Of a DNA stretch of 53,151 nucleotides, positions 9,364 through 17,114 are shown in pieces. Both the position numbers and the translations under genes were made by a program. The DNA is from JAZLFH01 sp045615705 (GTDB taxonomy: Bacteria; Bacillota; Clostridia; UMGS1883), in NCBI GenBank assembly GCA_045615705.1, contig JAZLFH010000023.1:1-53151 (forward strand), in the 5' to 3' direction. Below the pieces are notes generated by a model. The model had not been told where the DNA came from. It made no database searches and worked only from the letters and a program-made list of their open reading frames with translations. The number at the start of each line of letters is the position of its first letter. Position 1 is the stretch's first letter.

Positions 9364-10824
9364 ATGGAAAAAAAAGATTCAATAGGCGTTAGTGCGGGAA
9401 AACTTACCGTATCAAAATTTGTGGCACTTTTTGTAACAATGCTCAGTGCCATGCTTCTTTCAAGATTTCGTTCCGTTGAAGAATACGGAACATATTCCGA
9501 GCTTCTTTTGGTTGTAAATCTTGTAATCACAATTATTATGATGGGTCTTCCAAACAGTCTTAACTATTTTTTGGGGCGTGCCGACACCACAGAAGAAAAA
9601 GACAGATTTCTATCCGTTTACTACTCGGTAAGCACCATTTTAAGCGTGGTTGTGGGTGCTGTTTTGGTTTTTTGCACCCCATTTTTGGTTAGTTATTTTA
9701 AAAATCCCGAAATTAAAAATTTCATCTATTTTCTCGCAATTTTTCCTTGGACTAAAATAATTTGTGCAAGCATCGAAAATGTTTTAGTCGCTTACAACAA
9801 GGCAAATACAATTATGCTTTTCAGAATTTCAAACAGTGTCTGCCTGCTTCTTATAATTCTTATAGTTAAATTCTTCTCTCTTAACTTTTATGTATATATG
9901 CTCTTTTTTTTGGGCGTTGAAGTTGCGTTTTCGATTTGGGTTTACATAATTGTAAGAGGTGTGTCCGATAAATTCAAATTTTTAATTGACAAAAACTTAA
10001 TTCATGATATTTTGGTTTTTTCAATTCCCATCGGTTTAGCTTCAACTGTCGGCACATTAAATGCGGAACTTGACAAATTTGTTATAGGAGGCTTGATGGA
10101 CACCGAAAGCCTTGCCGTTTACACAAATGCATCAAAAGAAATGCCGTTTACAATCATTGCAACATCAATTACTGCCGTGCTTTTGCCAAGGCTTGCAAAA
10201 ATGCTTAAAGAAAAAAGAACTGACGATGCAATATCCCTTTGGGGCTATGCACTCAAAATTTCATACATTTGTATGTGCTTTTTCGCTTTTGCACTAATTG
10301 TCTTTTCTCCGGAAGTTATGACTTTTCTCTATTCGGAAAAATATCTTGCCGGCGTTTCCGTCTTTTGCGTGTACAGTGCGGTTTTAATCCTTCGTTGTAC
10401 ATATTGGGGCATGATTTTAAATGCTTCGGGGAATACAAAATTTATTTTATACAGTTCGATTTTCTCTCTCGTTTTAAATATCATATTAAATTATATTTTC
10501 TTTATGCTGTTTGGTTTTATAGGTCCTGCTGTTGCTACCTTTATTGCTCAACTGACGGTTAATTTACTTCAACTTACGGCAAGTGCCAGACTGTTAAATG
10601 TTAAGTTTTCTAAAATTTTCCCTTGGAGGGAGTTATTCAAATATACTTGTGTTAATTTAATTTTTGCGGTAATATTCTATATAGTAAAAATTGTTCTTCC
10701 GCTTGAAAAACTGTGCGGAAATATTATCGAAGCGATTATCATCGGTTTGATATGGATGGCTACGATGTTCTTCACTCAGAAAAAGAGTATCGTAAATAAT
10801 TGGAACAAACTAAACGGGGGTTAA
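9364..10824 (+). CDS. Polysaccharide flippase, Wzx/MATE-like
   Basis: A 486-aa integral membrane protein with about 12-14 hydrophobic segments along its whole length. It opens KDSIGVSAGKLTVSKFVALFVTMLSAMLLSRF..EYGTYSE in the manner of the oligosaccharide flippase family (MVF/MOP superfamily). It should turn lipid-linked glycan units across the membrane. ATG 9364 is preferred over an in-frame GTG at 9355, since TTAGGTGAG lies just upstream of the ATG. It sits between a glycosyltransferase and a UDP-sugar dehydrogenase. Confidence 0.85.
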   Translation: MEKKDSIGVSAGKLTVSKFVALFVTMLSAMLLSRFRSVEEYGTYSELLLVVNLVITIIMMGLPNSLNYFLGRADTTEEKDRFLSVYYSVSTILSVVVGAVLVFCTPFLVSYFKNPEIKNFIYFLAIFPWTKIICASIENVLVAYNKANTIMLFRISNSVCLLLIILIVKFFSLNFYVYMLFFLGVEVAFSIWVYIIVRGVSDKFKFLIDKNLIHDILVFSIPIGLASTVGTLNAELDKFVIGGLMDTESLAVYTNASKEMPFTIIATSITAVLLPRLAKMLKEKRTDDAISLWGYALKISYICMCFFAFALIVFSPEVMTFLYSEKYLAGVSVFCVYSAVLILRCTYWGMILNASGNTKFILYSSIFSLVLNIILNYIFFMLFGFIGPAVATFIAQLTVNLLQLTASARLLNVKFSKIFPWRELFKYTCVNLIFAVIFYIVKIVLPLEKLCGNIIEAIIIGLIWMATMFFTQKKSIVNNWNKLNGG

Positions 10825-10826
10825 TT

Positions 10827-12029
10827 ATGGTAAATGTGATAGGACTCGGATACATCGGACTTCCCACGGCACTTATGCTTGCTTCTCACGGTGTTGAGGT
10901 TATCGGAACCGATTATAACAATGAACTTGTTGAAACTCTCAACAGTGGCAAGACCACTTTCACCGAAAACGGTCTTGACGCTCTTTTTAGTGATGCGTTA
11001 AGAAACGGAATAAAGTTTTCAACAAAGTATCAAATTACAGATACATACATTATTTCTGTTCCTACTCCGTACGACAAGGAGTCGAAAAAAATTGACCCAA
11101 AATATGTTGTATCGGCTTTTAAAAGCGTGCTTGATGTATGTAAAAAAGGCAGCATCGCAGTTATTGAATCAACTGTTTCCCCGGGAACAATTGACAGGTT
11201 TATACGCCCGATTGCAATAGAAAAAGGTTTAAAAATCGGAGAAGATATTCACATTGTCCACGCACCGGAAAGAATTATTCCGGGAAATATGCTCTATGAA
11301 CTTTTAAACAACAATCGCACAATCGGTTCGGACAGTGTCGAAATCGGAAATAAAATCAAAAAACTTTATGAATCTTTCTGTCTTGGCGAAATCACGGTTA
11401 CCGATATTAAGACCGCCGAGATGACAAAGGTTGTTGAAAATACTTTTCGTGCTGTAAATATTGCTTTTGCAAATGAACTTTTAAAGATTTGTCATCAAGA
11501 CAATATGAATGTATATGACATTATTAAAATCTGCAATATGCACCCGAGAGTTAACATTTTAAATCCCGGCCCCGGTGTCGGCGGGCATTGCATACCTGTT
11601 GACCCATGGTTTTTGGTTGGTGATTACCCATCGCTCACAAATGTAATTTCTGCATCGCTAAACATTAATGAATCAATGCCTTTATTTGTCCTGGAAAGGG
11701 CGAAAGAAATTTTAAAGGCAAATGGAATTAAAGACATTGACAGGATAGGTCTTTACGGACTCACATACAAAGAAAATGTTGATGATTTCCGTGAGTCGCC
11801 TACCCTTCAACTTCTTGAAAAGAGCGGTTTAAACCTTAAAGTTTACGACCCGTACATTAAAAAGGATATTGTAAAAAATCAATATCACTCCCTTGACAGT
11901 TTTTTAAATGATATTGATATGGTAGTAGTTATGGTAGGGCATAACGAAGTTAAAGAAAATGAGGATATCATAAAGAAAAAGATTGTGCTTGACACTCGCA
12001 GAGTTTTAGACGGCGTATATTATCTTTAA
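10827..12029 (+). CDS. wecC: UDP-N-acetyl-D-mannosamine dehydrogenase-like (WecC family)
   Basis: A 400-aa nucleotide-sugar dehydrogenase. The N-terminal NAD-binding motif is VIGLGYIGLPTALMLA, the central domain contains the PERIIPG block, and the catalytic Cys lies in GVGGHCIPVDPW. The C-terminal UDP-binding domain carries GLTYKENVDDFRESPT. The sequence most resembles the UDP-ManNAc dehydrogenases that make UDP-ManNAcA by two NAD-dependent oxidations; a related UDP-sugar substrate is possible. The start is ATG 10827 after CGGGGG, 2 nt after the flippase stop. No UDP-GlcNAc 2-epimerase is seen nearby, so the substrate must come from elsewhere. Confidence 0.85.
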   Translation: MVNVIGLGYIGLPTALMLASHGVEVIGTDYNNELVETLNSGKTTFTENGLDALFSDALRNGIKFSTKYQITDTYIISVPTPYDKESKKIDPKYVVSAFKSVLDVCKKGSIAVIESTVSPGTIDRFIRPIAIEKGLKIGEDIHIVHAPERIIPGNMLYELLNNNRTIGSDSVEIGNKIKKLYESFCLGEITVTDIKTAEMTKVVENTFRAVNIAFANELLKICHQDNMNVYDIIKICNMHPRVNILNPGPGVGGHCIPVDPWFLVGDYPSLTNVISASLNINESMPLFVLERAKEILKANGIKDIDRIGLYGLTYKENVDDFRESPTLQLLEKSGLNLKVYDPYIKKDIVKNQYHSLDSFLNDIDMVVVMVGHNEVKENEDIIKKKIVLDTRRVLDGVYYL

Positions 12030-12034
12030 AAAGT

Positions 12035-12068
12035 AAAAAAGGTAACAGATTAATCTGTTACCTTTTTT
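12035..12068. terminator. Bidirectional terminator between convergent genes
   Basis: A perfect 34-nt palindrome, AAAAAAGGTAACAGATT followed by its complement, centred at 12051/12052. It ends the polysaccharide operon on the plus strand and overlaps the last codons of the amidase-like gene on the minus strand. Confidence 0.85.
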
Positions 12069-12526
12069 ATTGCCTGAACGAGTCTTTTTTGAAAATAGTT
12101 ATTTGCTATTTTTCTAAGGTCCTTTTTATTTGACATATAGCCAACACTTATTTCAATTGATGCAATATCTGTATCGGTAAAAAAAGTATGTTCCGATTCT
12201 GTTTTTACATCAAATATAAATCTGAAAAAAAGTGCGGTTTTAAGTTTTTTTGCCAAATGTGAGCGATTTGAATTGATTATAAGCCCATGCTTATTTTTAT
12301 TTTGTGATGCCTCGGCTTTTAACCTTATAAAAATGTCATATTGACCGTTATTTGCCTTTTTGATTCTGTCTTTCGGGCGAAGATAAATGTCGCCGTTTCT
12401 TGTTTTTTCAAGGTTTGTCAGATTTGCAATTTTAAGAGTTACATCTTTTTCAAAAACTCCCGAAAAAACATTTCCGAAATCTCTTCCTCCGCCCGAGGGG
12501 TCAACTATCGCTTTCATTTTTTTCAA
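12050..12526 (-). CDS. N-acetylmuramoyl-L-alanine amidase-like protein (Amidase_3 fold), probably inactive
   Basis: A 158-aa protein with the outline of phage Amidase_3 endolysins, which cut between MurNAc and L-Ala. The zinc-binding opening, normally DAGHGGxDxGA, reads DPSGGGRDFGN, so the His is lost. The Glu ligand survives in FEKDVTLKIA. The second His, normally in SIHANA, is Arg in FIRLKAEA. The late catalytic Glu region survives as IEISVGYMSNKKD. With two of three zinc ligands gone, hydrolysis is unlikely. The start could be 12526 or the next Met at 12517. It overlaps the holin-like gene by up to 26 nt, and the stop lies within the terminator palindrome. Confidence 0.65.
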   Translation of the reverse strand: MKKMKAIVDPSGGGRDFGNVFSGVFEKDVTLKIANLTNLEKTRNGDIYLRPKDRIKKANNGQYDIFIRLKAEASQNKNKHGLIINSNRSHLAKKLKTALFFRFIFDVKTESEHTFFTDTDIASIEISVGYMSNKKDLRKIANNYFQKRLVQAIKKVTD

Positions 12527-12728
12527 GGTCGTCTATTCTTCGTGTGTTTTCTTTTGTCCTTTCTTCAACAATATACATTCGCTCTATTAAGTTGTTGTGC
12601 TTATTTACTTTTTCTTCAAGTTGTCCTATTCGATAATTTGAAAGTTTTTGTGATGTGAGTATTCCTAAAAATGAGCCGCCGAGAGTCCCAAGCAAAGAAA
12701 TCAGCGAAACTGTAATGTCGTTTGTCAT
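12501..12728 (-). CDS. Small membrane protein with coiled coil, holin-like
   Basis: A 75-aa protein with one N-terminal membrane segment (ISLLGTLGGSFLGILTS). It is followed by a charged heptad-like stretch (IGQLEEKVNKHNNLIERMY) ending in an acidic tail. This layout resembles phage holin or holin-accessory proteins of the XhlA/BhlA kind. Its place directly before an amidase-like gene supports a lysis role. The ATG overlaps the stop of the upstream 54-aa ORF (ATGA). Function is inferred from position and topology only. Confidence 0.6.
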   Translation of the reverse strand: MTNDITVSLISLLGTLGGSFLGILTSQKLSNYRIGQLEEKVNKHNNLIERMYIVEERTKENTRRIDDLEKNESDS

Positions 12729-12889
12729 AAAATCCCCGCTTCTTCCTCGTCAAATATATCTTCTTCGGGTACTTCGGTATAGATGCTGTCATCTGCTCCG
12801 TCTCCTAAGTACACCGCTTTATAGTAGCCCCAGTCATCTGTTAAGACCATACCCTCATCTGCAAAAAGTTTGTTTCCTGTTCTTTGCAT
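12725..12889 (-). CDS. Short acidic phage protein of unknown function
   Basis: A 54-aa ORF from ATG 12889 to TGA 12725, starting MQRTGNKLFADEGMVLTDD and ending in a strongly acidic run (VPEEDIFDEEEAGIL). AGGAG lies 9-13 nt upstream, its stop overlaps the next start, and the upstream gene ends 4 nt before it, so the reading frame fits the operon exactly. Small acidic ORFs between tail fibre and holin genes are common in Firmicute phages. The product is not recognised. Confidence 0.6.
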   Translation of the reverse strand: MQRTGNKLFADEGMVLTDDWGYYKAVYLGDGADDSIYTEVPEEDIFDEEEAGIL

Positions 12890-12893
12890 TTTT

Positions 12894-13664
12894 TTACACT
12901 CCTATCGTTAAACCTTTTGCATTTGCAAAGGCTAAAATTGTTACAGACTGACCTGTCATAACGGTTGTATCAGCCATATTCAATGTGTTCTGAGTTACTT
13001 GTAAAGTTTTACCGCTGTTATTTTCATAATTTGTTACTATTTTTTCCAGTACGCTTTGTGATAAATCACACCACGCAAGAGATAGGTTTGTGTTAAAACC
13101 TTCTTCAACCGTTACATCTGAAAGTAACGAACAATTTTTGAAAGCATCTGCTCCGATACTTGTCGCTCCTGCTCCTATATTTACGGTTTCTAAGTTTAAA
13201 CAGCTCGTAAATGCACCACCGGAAACAGTTTCGATTGAGGATAAGTCAATCGTTGTCATTCCTCCGCAATAAAACGCACTACCCCCTATGCTTGTTACAT
13301 TTGATAAATTTATACTTTGACACCCTGTTCGCACCGAATTACACCGAAAGGCACCACTCCCTATGCTTTTTACACTGTTTGGTAATACAACGGAAATGTA
13401 TTGCATACCGTAAAACTTATTATCCGGTATCTTCGTTATTTCTAAAAAACCGGACAAGTTATACTCAATAGGGTTTTGTCTTGTTCCGCCTGTTCCGTTT
13501 ACAATGTTTTTAACTAAATCTTCAAAACTTACAACATTAACTGTAACGGGGCTGTACGCTTTTCCTTCGGGTGCGGTATATGTGCCGTTTGAAGTTACGC
13601 TTAATTCTTCAACTTCAATACTTGTTCCGCCTCCGCCTAAAACTGCATTGGTTCTTCCTGTCAT
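12894..13664 (-). CDS. Phage tail protein with BspA-type leucine-rich repeats
   Basis: A 256-aa protein. Residues of about 65-180 contain several BspA-like (LRR_5) units, such as LPNSVKSIGSGAFRC, LSNVTSIGGSAF, DLSSIETVSGGAF and GATSIGADAFKNCS. The N-terminal SNGTYTAPEGKAYSPVTVNV is a motif common in phage tail and baseplate proteins. It starts with an ATGA overlap on the tail fibre gene. BspA repeats are known from adhesins, so it may bind the host surface as a receptor-binding tip. No signal peptide is present, consistent with a virion protein. Confidence 0.7.
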   Translation of the reverse strand: MTGRTNAVLGGGGTSIEVEELSVTSNGTYTAPEGKAYSPVTVNVVSFEDLVKNIVNGTGGTRQNPIEYNLSGFLEITKIPDNKFYGMQYISVVLPNSVKSIGSGAFRCNSVRTGCQSINLSNVTSIGGSAFYCGGMTTIDLSSIETVSGGAFTSCLNLETVNIGAGATSIGADAFKNCSLLSDVTVEEGFNTNLSLAWCDLSQSVLEKIVTNYENNSGKTLQVTQNTLNMADTTVMTGQSVTILAFANAKGLTIGV

Positions 13665-14743
13665 ATACGAAGCACCGCCTTTATTGTCGGAATTGTGATT
13701 GAATTATTTACCTTGCTGTAAATAGTTACGCTTGACGCTCCTGTTAAGCAAACGGGGGCATAATTACCGCTTACGGCTTCCGTAACGCCAAATATGATTT
13801 CTCCTATATAATCGGATGTTACTTCGCTTACCGATATGCTTGCCTTGTAGGGATAATCCGGGTATGTGCTGTCCGCTGTCCAATTATTAACAGTAATATT
13901 TGATGCGGTAATTACTTTTTTGTTTGAAGGGGTCATAATAATATCTGTTGGAGTTAAAACACCGTTATTATTGAAGAATATATACATCGAATCTTCCGTT
14001 ATTGTAGCAACAGTTTGACCCGATAAGCTTTTAATTGTTGCCGTTCCGTCAAGTGCATCAACTCTTACAAAATCACCAACTGTGCAATTAATTATTCTTA
14101 TTTCCGCATCTCTTGTGCAATTAATTATTTTTGGCAAAGTATATGCAGAATTAACCTCATAAGAATATTCTCCGCCGTTTGGTATTGTTACACGGTTTTT
14201 ATCTATGCTTGACAGTTTTGTTTTTTCTGCATTGGTGTAGTCGTTTGAAGACAAGCCTTTTCCTTCAACCTTGTCTATTTTTTTGTCAATTTCTTCAACT
14301 GTATAGTCAACCGCTTCGCAAACTTCTTGAAGGTTAGCAAATTGACTTGAACCTGTCGCCTGAATATCTCCGTCCGTGATTACTACCGAAGAAACTCCTC
14401 CCGAAACACTTCCCGCTTTGCCGTTAAGTTTTATGTTTGTGATTGTGTTTGACAGTTTTGTTTTTTCTGCATTGGTGTAGTCGTTTGAAGACAAGCCTTT
14501 TCCTTCAACTTTGTCTATTTTTTTACTTTCGATTTCATCAATGGCATCTTGTACATTGTCGGAAGAAAGTTCGCTCTCTGTGTTATCGTAAGAAATGTCT
14601 TTGGCTTCTTCGTTTTTGTTTGAAAAAGCACATACTTCACCCTTATAGATATTTCCGCTGTCCGTGATGTAAATTGTTTCCGTTTCTTTATTTAAAAGTG
14701 AATCATATCGTTCTTGTGTAATGTGTTTAATTTTAATACTCAT
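13661..14743 (-). CDS. Phage tail fibre protein
   Basis: A 360-aa protein. The N-terminus MSIKIKHITQERYDSL resembles the attachment end of Firmicute phage tail fibres. Two near-identical repeats containing KGLSSNDYTNAEKTKL begin about 80 residues apart (near residues 76 and 156); this motif is known in phage fibre proteins. The C-terminal half is rich in beta-prone Thr/Val/Ser sequence with no recognised catalytic motif. It is first in the remnant operon. No clear promoter was seen in the 116-nt gap to dpaA. Confidence 0.75.
   Translation of the reverse strand: MSIKIKHITQERYDSLLNKETETIYITDSGNIYKGEVCAFSNKNEEAKDISYDNTESELSSDNVQDAIDEIESKKIDKVEGKGLSSNDYTNAEKTKLSNTITNIKLNGKAGSVSGGVSSVVITDGDIQATGSSQFANLQEVCEAVDYTVEEIDKKIDKVEGKGLSSNDYTNAEKTKLSSIDKNRVTIPNGGEYSYEVNSAYTLPKIINCTRDAEIRIINCTVGDFVRVDALDGTATIKSLSGQTVATITEDSMYIFFNNNGVLTPTDIIMTPSNKKVITASNITVNNWTADSTYPDYPYKASISVSEVTSDYIGEIIFGVTEAVSGNYAPVCLTGASSVTIYSKVNNSITIPTIKAVLRI
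14211..14524 (-). repeat. In-frame direct repeat inside the tail fibre gene
   Basis: The segments 14211-14284 and 14451-14524 (74 nt each) are identical except at one position (14270 versus 14510). They lie exactly 240 nt apart, that is 80 codons, so the duplication keeps the reading frame. Confidence 0.9.
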
Positions 14744-14859
14744 AATTTCTCATATGTCAGGATATATAAATTTTACTATTTTTTTTACTCTGATAATGTA
14801 AATTTTAAATTATTTTACACCTTTTATTTTTTTTAGAATAAAATGAATCGAGGTGTTAA

Positions 14860-15693
14860 ATGATGCAAAAAATTCTTTTTATAGGTGGCGATGCTCGTCT
14901 TGACTATGCAAAACAAAGCTTTTTAAGAGATGGATTCTTGTGCGAAAGTTTTGTAGATGATGTTTCTTTAAAGGAATCTGTTCAAAATTCCGACATCATA
15001 ATCCTCGGTCTTCCCGTGAGCCAAGATGACACTTTTTTAAATGCTAAAAATCTGAAAAATCCTGTTCTTTTAAGTGATTTTTTCCGTTTTGCAAAAGGAA
15101 AAGTTGTATTTGGCGGTGGTTTTTCCGACTATGTCAAGGCTATGGCAGACATTAACGATGTTATTTGGGGCGATTATTCAAAAAGAGATGATTTTAAAAT
15201 TGCAAATGCAATTCCAACCGCTGAAGGTGCTATTGAATACGCCATGCATGAATCTTTAAAGACGCTTTTTGACTCTTCTTGTGCAGTTTTAGGCTACGGA
15301 ATTGTTGCAGAGGCTCTTGCTAAAAGGCTATATGCTTTAAAATCTAAGGTTACGGTTTTTGCAAGGAAAAAGTCTGCAATTGAAAAAGCAATTTCTGACG
15401 GAATGATTGCACTGGATTTTAAAAATCTCCCTGTAATAGCCGATAGGTTTGACATCATTTTCAACACCGTTCCCGCAACAGTAATCGGACGAGAGGTGCT
15501 TTTAAATATGAAAAAAGATGCTCTTGTAATTGACCTTGCTTCTCGCCCCGGCGGAGTTGATTTTGATTGTGCCTTAGATGTGGGTACAAAGGTTATTTGG
15601 GCTCTTTCTCTTCCCGGGAAAGTCGCCCCCGAAAGTGCGGGAAAAGTCATTAAAAATACTGTATCTAATATGATAAACGAGTTAGGATTGTAA
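14860..15693 (+). CDS. dpaA: Dipicolinate synthase subunit A
   Basis: A 277-aa protein of the DpaA/SpoVFA family. With DpaB it turns a dihydrodipicolinate-pathway intermediate into dipicolinic acid in the mother cell, for loading into the spore core. Features are an N-terminal catalytic region (IIILGLPVSQDD), a Rossmann nucleotide-binding motif VLGYGIVAEALAKRL near residue 143, and the late LASRPGGVDF stretch. GAGGTG at 14850-14855 serves ATG 14860 or 14863. The gene is 3 nt from dpaB. It points to a spore-forming host. Confidence 0.92.
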   Translation: MMQKILFIGGDARLDYAKQSFLRDGFLCESFVDDVSLKESVQNSDIIILGLPVSQDDTFLNAKNLKNPVLLSDFFRFAKGKVVFGGGFSDYVKAMADINDVIWGDYSKRDDFKIANAIPTAEGAIEYAMHESLKTLFDSSCAVLGYGIVAEALAKRLYALKSKVTVFARKKSAIEKAISDGMIALDFKNLPVIADRFDIIFNTVPATVIGREVLLNMKKDALVIDLASRPGGVDFDCALDVGTKVIWALSLPGKVAPESAGKVIKNTVSNMINELGL

Positions 15694-15696
15694 AAC

Positions 15697-16275
15697 ATGG
15701 ATTTGTCATCGAAAAAAATCGGGTTTGCTATGACCGGCTCTTTTTGTACTTTTAGCGAGGTTTTGGTTCAGCTGAAAGCACTAAAAAATACGGGTGCGGA
15801 TATTTTTCCCGTGATGAGCAAGATTGCTTCTTCTACCGATACTCGATTTGGGAAATCATCTGATTTTAAAAAAGAAATTGAAGAAATCACAAAAAAGAAA
15901 ATAGTTCTTGAAATTGAAGAAGCAGAAAAGTTTGGGCCGAAAGAAAAACTCGACCTTATGGTAATTGCTCCATGTACCGGAAACACTCTTTCAAAAATTG
16001 CAAACGGTATTTGCGATAGTGCGGTTACCATGTCGGCAAAAGCAACGCTTCGGAACCAAAAGCCCGTACTTCTTGCTATTGCTTCAAATGATGCCCTGTC
16101 TTTGGGTGCGAAAAATATCGGCTCTCTTTTAAATACAAAAAACATCTTTTTTGTTCCATTCGGGCAAGACGACTTTCAAAAAAAGCCGACCTCTATCATC
16201 GCAAAAATGGATTTAATTATTCCATCAGTCGAAAGTGCGATTGAGTTTAAACAAATACAACCCATTTTAATGTAA
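15697..16275 (+). CDS. dpaB: Dipicolinate synthase subunit B (flavoprotein)
   Basis: A 192-aa flavoprotein-fold protein of the DpaB/SpoVFB family. KIGFAMTGSFCTFSEVLVQLKAL at the start and VIAPCTGNTLSKIANGICDSAVTMSAKATLRN in the middle are the family signatures. It partners DpaA in dipicolinate synthesis in the mother cell. It starts 3 nt after dpaA. The length is normal (about 190-200). It is directly followed by a double-hairpin repeat serving as terminator. Confidence 0.93.
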   Translation: MDLSSKKIGFAMTGSFCTFSEVLVQLKALKNTGADIFPVMSKIASSTDTRFGKSSDFKKEIEEITKKKIVLEIEEAEKFGPKEKLDLMVIAPCTGNTLSKIANGICDSAVTMSAKATLRNQKPVLLAIASNDALSLGAKNIGSLLNTKNIFFVPFGQDDFQKKPTSIIAKMDLIIPSVESAIEFKQIQPILM

Positions 16276-16352
16276 AAGGGGCTGAAGCAAAATGCACTAT
16301 TTTGCTTCCAGCCCAAAGGGTGTGTGGCATTTTGCGACACCCCCTCTTTTTT
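16276..16352 (+). repeat. Double-hairpin repeat, family B copy 1, acting as terminator of dpaAB
   Basis: The first hairpin is GGGGCTG.AAGCAAAAT against ATTTTGCTTCCAGCCC. The second is GGGTGT...ACACCC followed by a T-rich tail. The same pair recurs near 21651-21713 and, inverted, at 45613-45687. Confidence 0.8.
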
Positions 16353-16354
16353 CA

Positions 16355-16383
16355 TTGACAAAGAACTTCTTTTTTGATATTCT
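16355..16383 (+). promoter_or_regulatory. Promoter of the CpsB-like phosphatase gene
   Basis: TTGACA (16355-16360), a 17-nt spacer and TATTCT (16378-16383), with GAGGTG at 16390-16395 before ATG 16401. Confidence 0.7.
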
Positions 16384-16400
16384 AATTTAGAGGTGATTCT

Positions 16401-17114
16401 ATGTTGGAAATTGCTGATTTGCATACACATGTAGTTTTTGACATTGATGACGGACCCGCCACTTTTGAAGAATCCATTCGTTTGCTTGATATGGCAAAAG
16501 AGTCTTGCGTTACTCACATAGTTGCTTCATCTCACTACCTTTTTTCTCAAAACAATGATAATTCATCTTATGACGAGAGATTTGATATTCTCTTTGCCGA
16601 GGCAAAAAATCGTGGTATAACTCTTTACAAAGGGAACGAGTTGTGCATAGGTACGCCTTTTTTAGACGATTTGAAATCAAAAAAGGCCTATTCCGTTAAC
16701 GGCGGAAAATACATACTGATAGAATGCCGTATAGCACAAAATGTCTATAATCTTGAAAATTACATTGATGTTTTGTTTAACAATGGGTTTATCCCTATCT
16801 TGGCACATCCCGAAAGATGTGAAAATATTTTAGATAAATTTGATGTCGCAGAGTCGCTTTTTTACGACGGCGTTCTTTTTCAGGTAAATGCAGGAAGTCT
16901 TTTCGGGCATTACGGATTTAAAGCAAAACAACTATCCAAAAGACTTATGCAAAACGATATGGTTTTTTGTCTTGCATCGGATTTTCATAATCCGTATTCA
17001 AGACCGCCGATTACCAAAAAAGAAATTGAGAAACTTGAAAATAAATGGGGTAAAGAAAAAATTACTAAACTTTTATACGAAAATCCTATTAAAGCAATAA
17101 ATAATATAAAATAA
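16401..17114 (+). CDS. cpsB: CpsB/CapC-family PHP-domain tyrosine phosphatase
   Basis: A 237-aa metal-dependent protein-tyrosine phosphatase of the PHP fold. Metal-binding motifs are DLHTHVVFDIDDGP at the start, ASSHY near residue 46, LAHPERC near 134 and LASDFHNP near 193. In capsule systems (Wzb/CpsB/YwqE) it removes phosphate from the tyrosine kinase controlling chain length. No kinase or Wzz-type partner is present in this window, though polysaccharide genes lie 5 kb upstream and a CapD-like gene 27 kb downstream. It is a single-gene unit with its own promoter and terminator. Confidence 0.87.
   Translation: MLEIADLHTHVVFDIDDGPATFEESIRLLDMAKESCVTHIVASSHYLFSQNNDNSSYDERFDILFAEAKNRGITLYKGNELCIGTPFLDDLKSKKAYSVNGGKYILIECRIAQNVYNLENYIDVLFNNGFIPILAHPERCENILDKFDVAESLFYDGVLFQVNAGSLFGHYGFKAKQLSKRLMQNDMVFCLASDFHNPYSRPPITKKEIEKLENKWGKEKITKLLYENPIKAINNIK

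Larger units (their letters stand above)
12050..14743 (-). mobile_element. Phage tail-tip and lysis remnant
   Basis: Five tightly packed minus-strand genes: tail fibre, LRR protein, 54-aa ORF, holin-like protein and amidase-like protein. They are joined by ATGA or small overlaps, and this order is typical of the end of a phage late operon. No capsid, portal, terminase, integrase or replication gene lies on either side; the flanks are wecC and the spore gene dpaA. It is either a decayed prophage or a kept module. No att site was recognised. Confidence 0.7.

Noticed and set aside
12341..12658. Plus-strand ORFs opposite the amidase/holin genes
   Set aside because: They are shadows of well-coupled minus-strand genes and contain no recognised domain.
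14817..14845. Possible sigma-K promoter for dpaAB (ACACC, 15-nt spacer, AATAAAATG)
   Set aside because: Two mismatches in the -10, and the transcript would begin at the ribosome binding site.
16176..16517. Minus-strand 113-aa ORF across the dpaB-cpsB gap
   Set aside because: It overlaps dpaB, the hairpin repeat and the cpsB promoter; no ribosome site or domain was seen.
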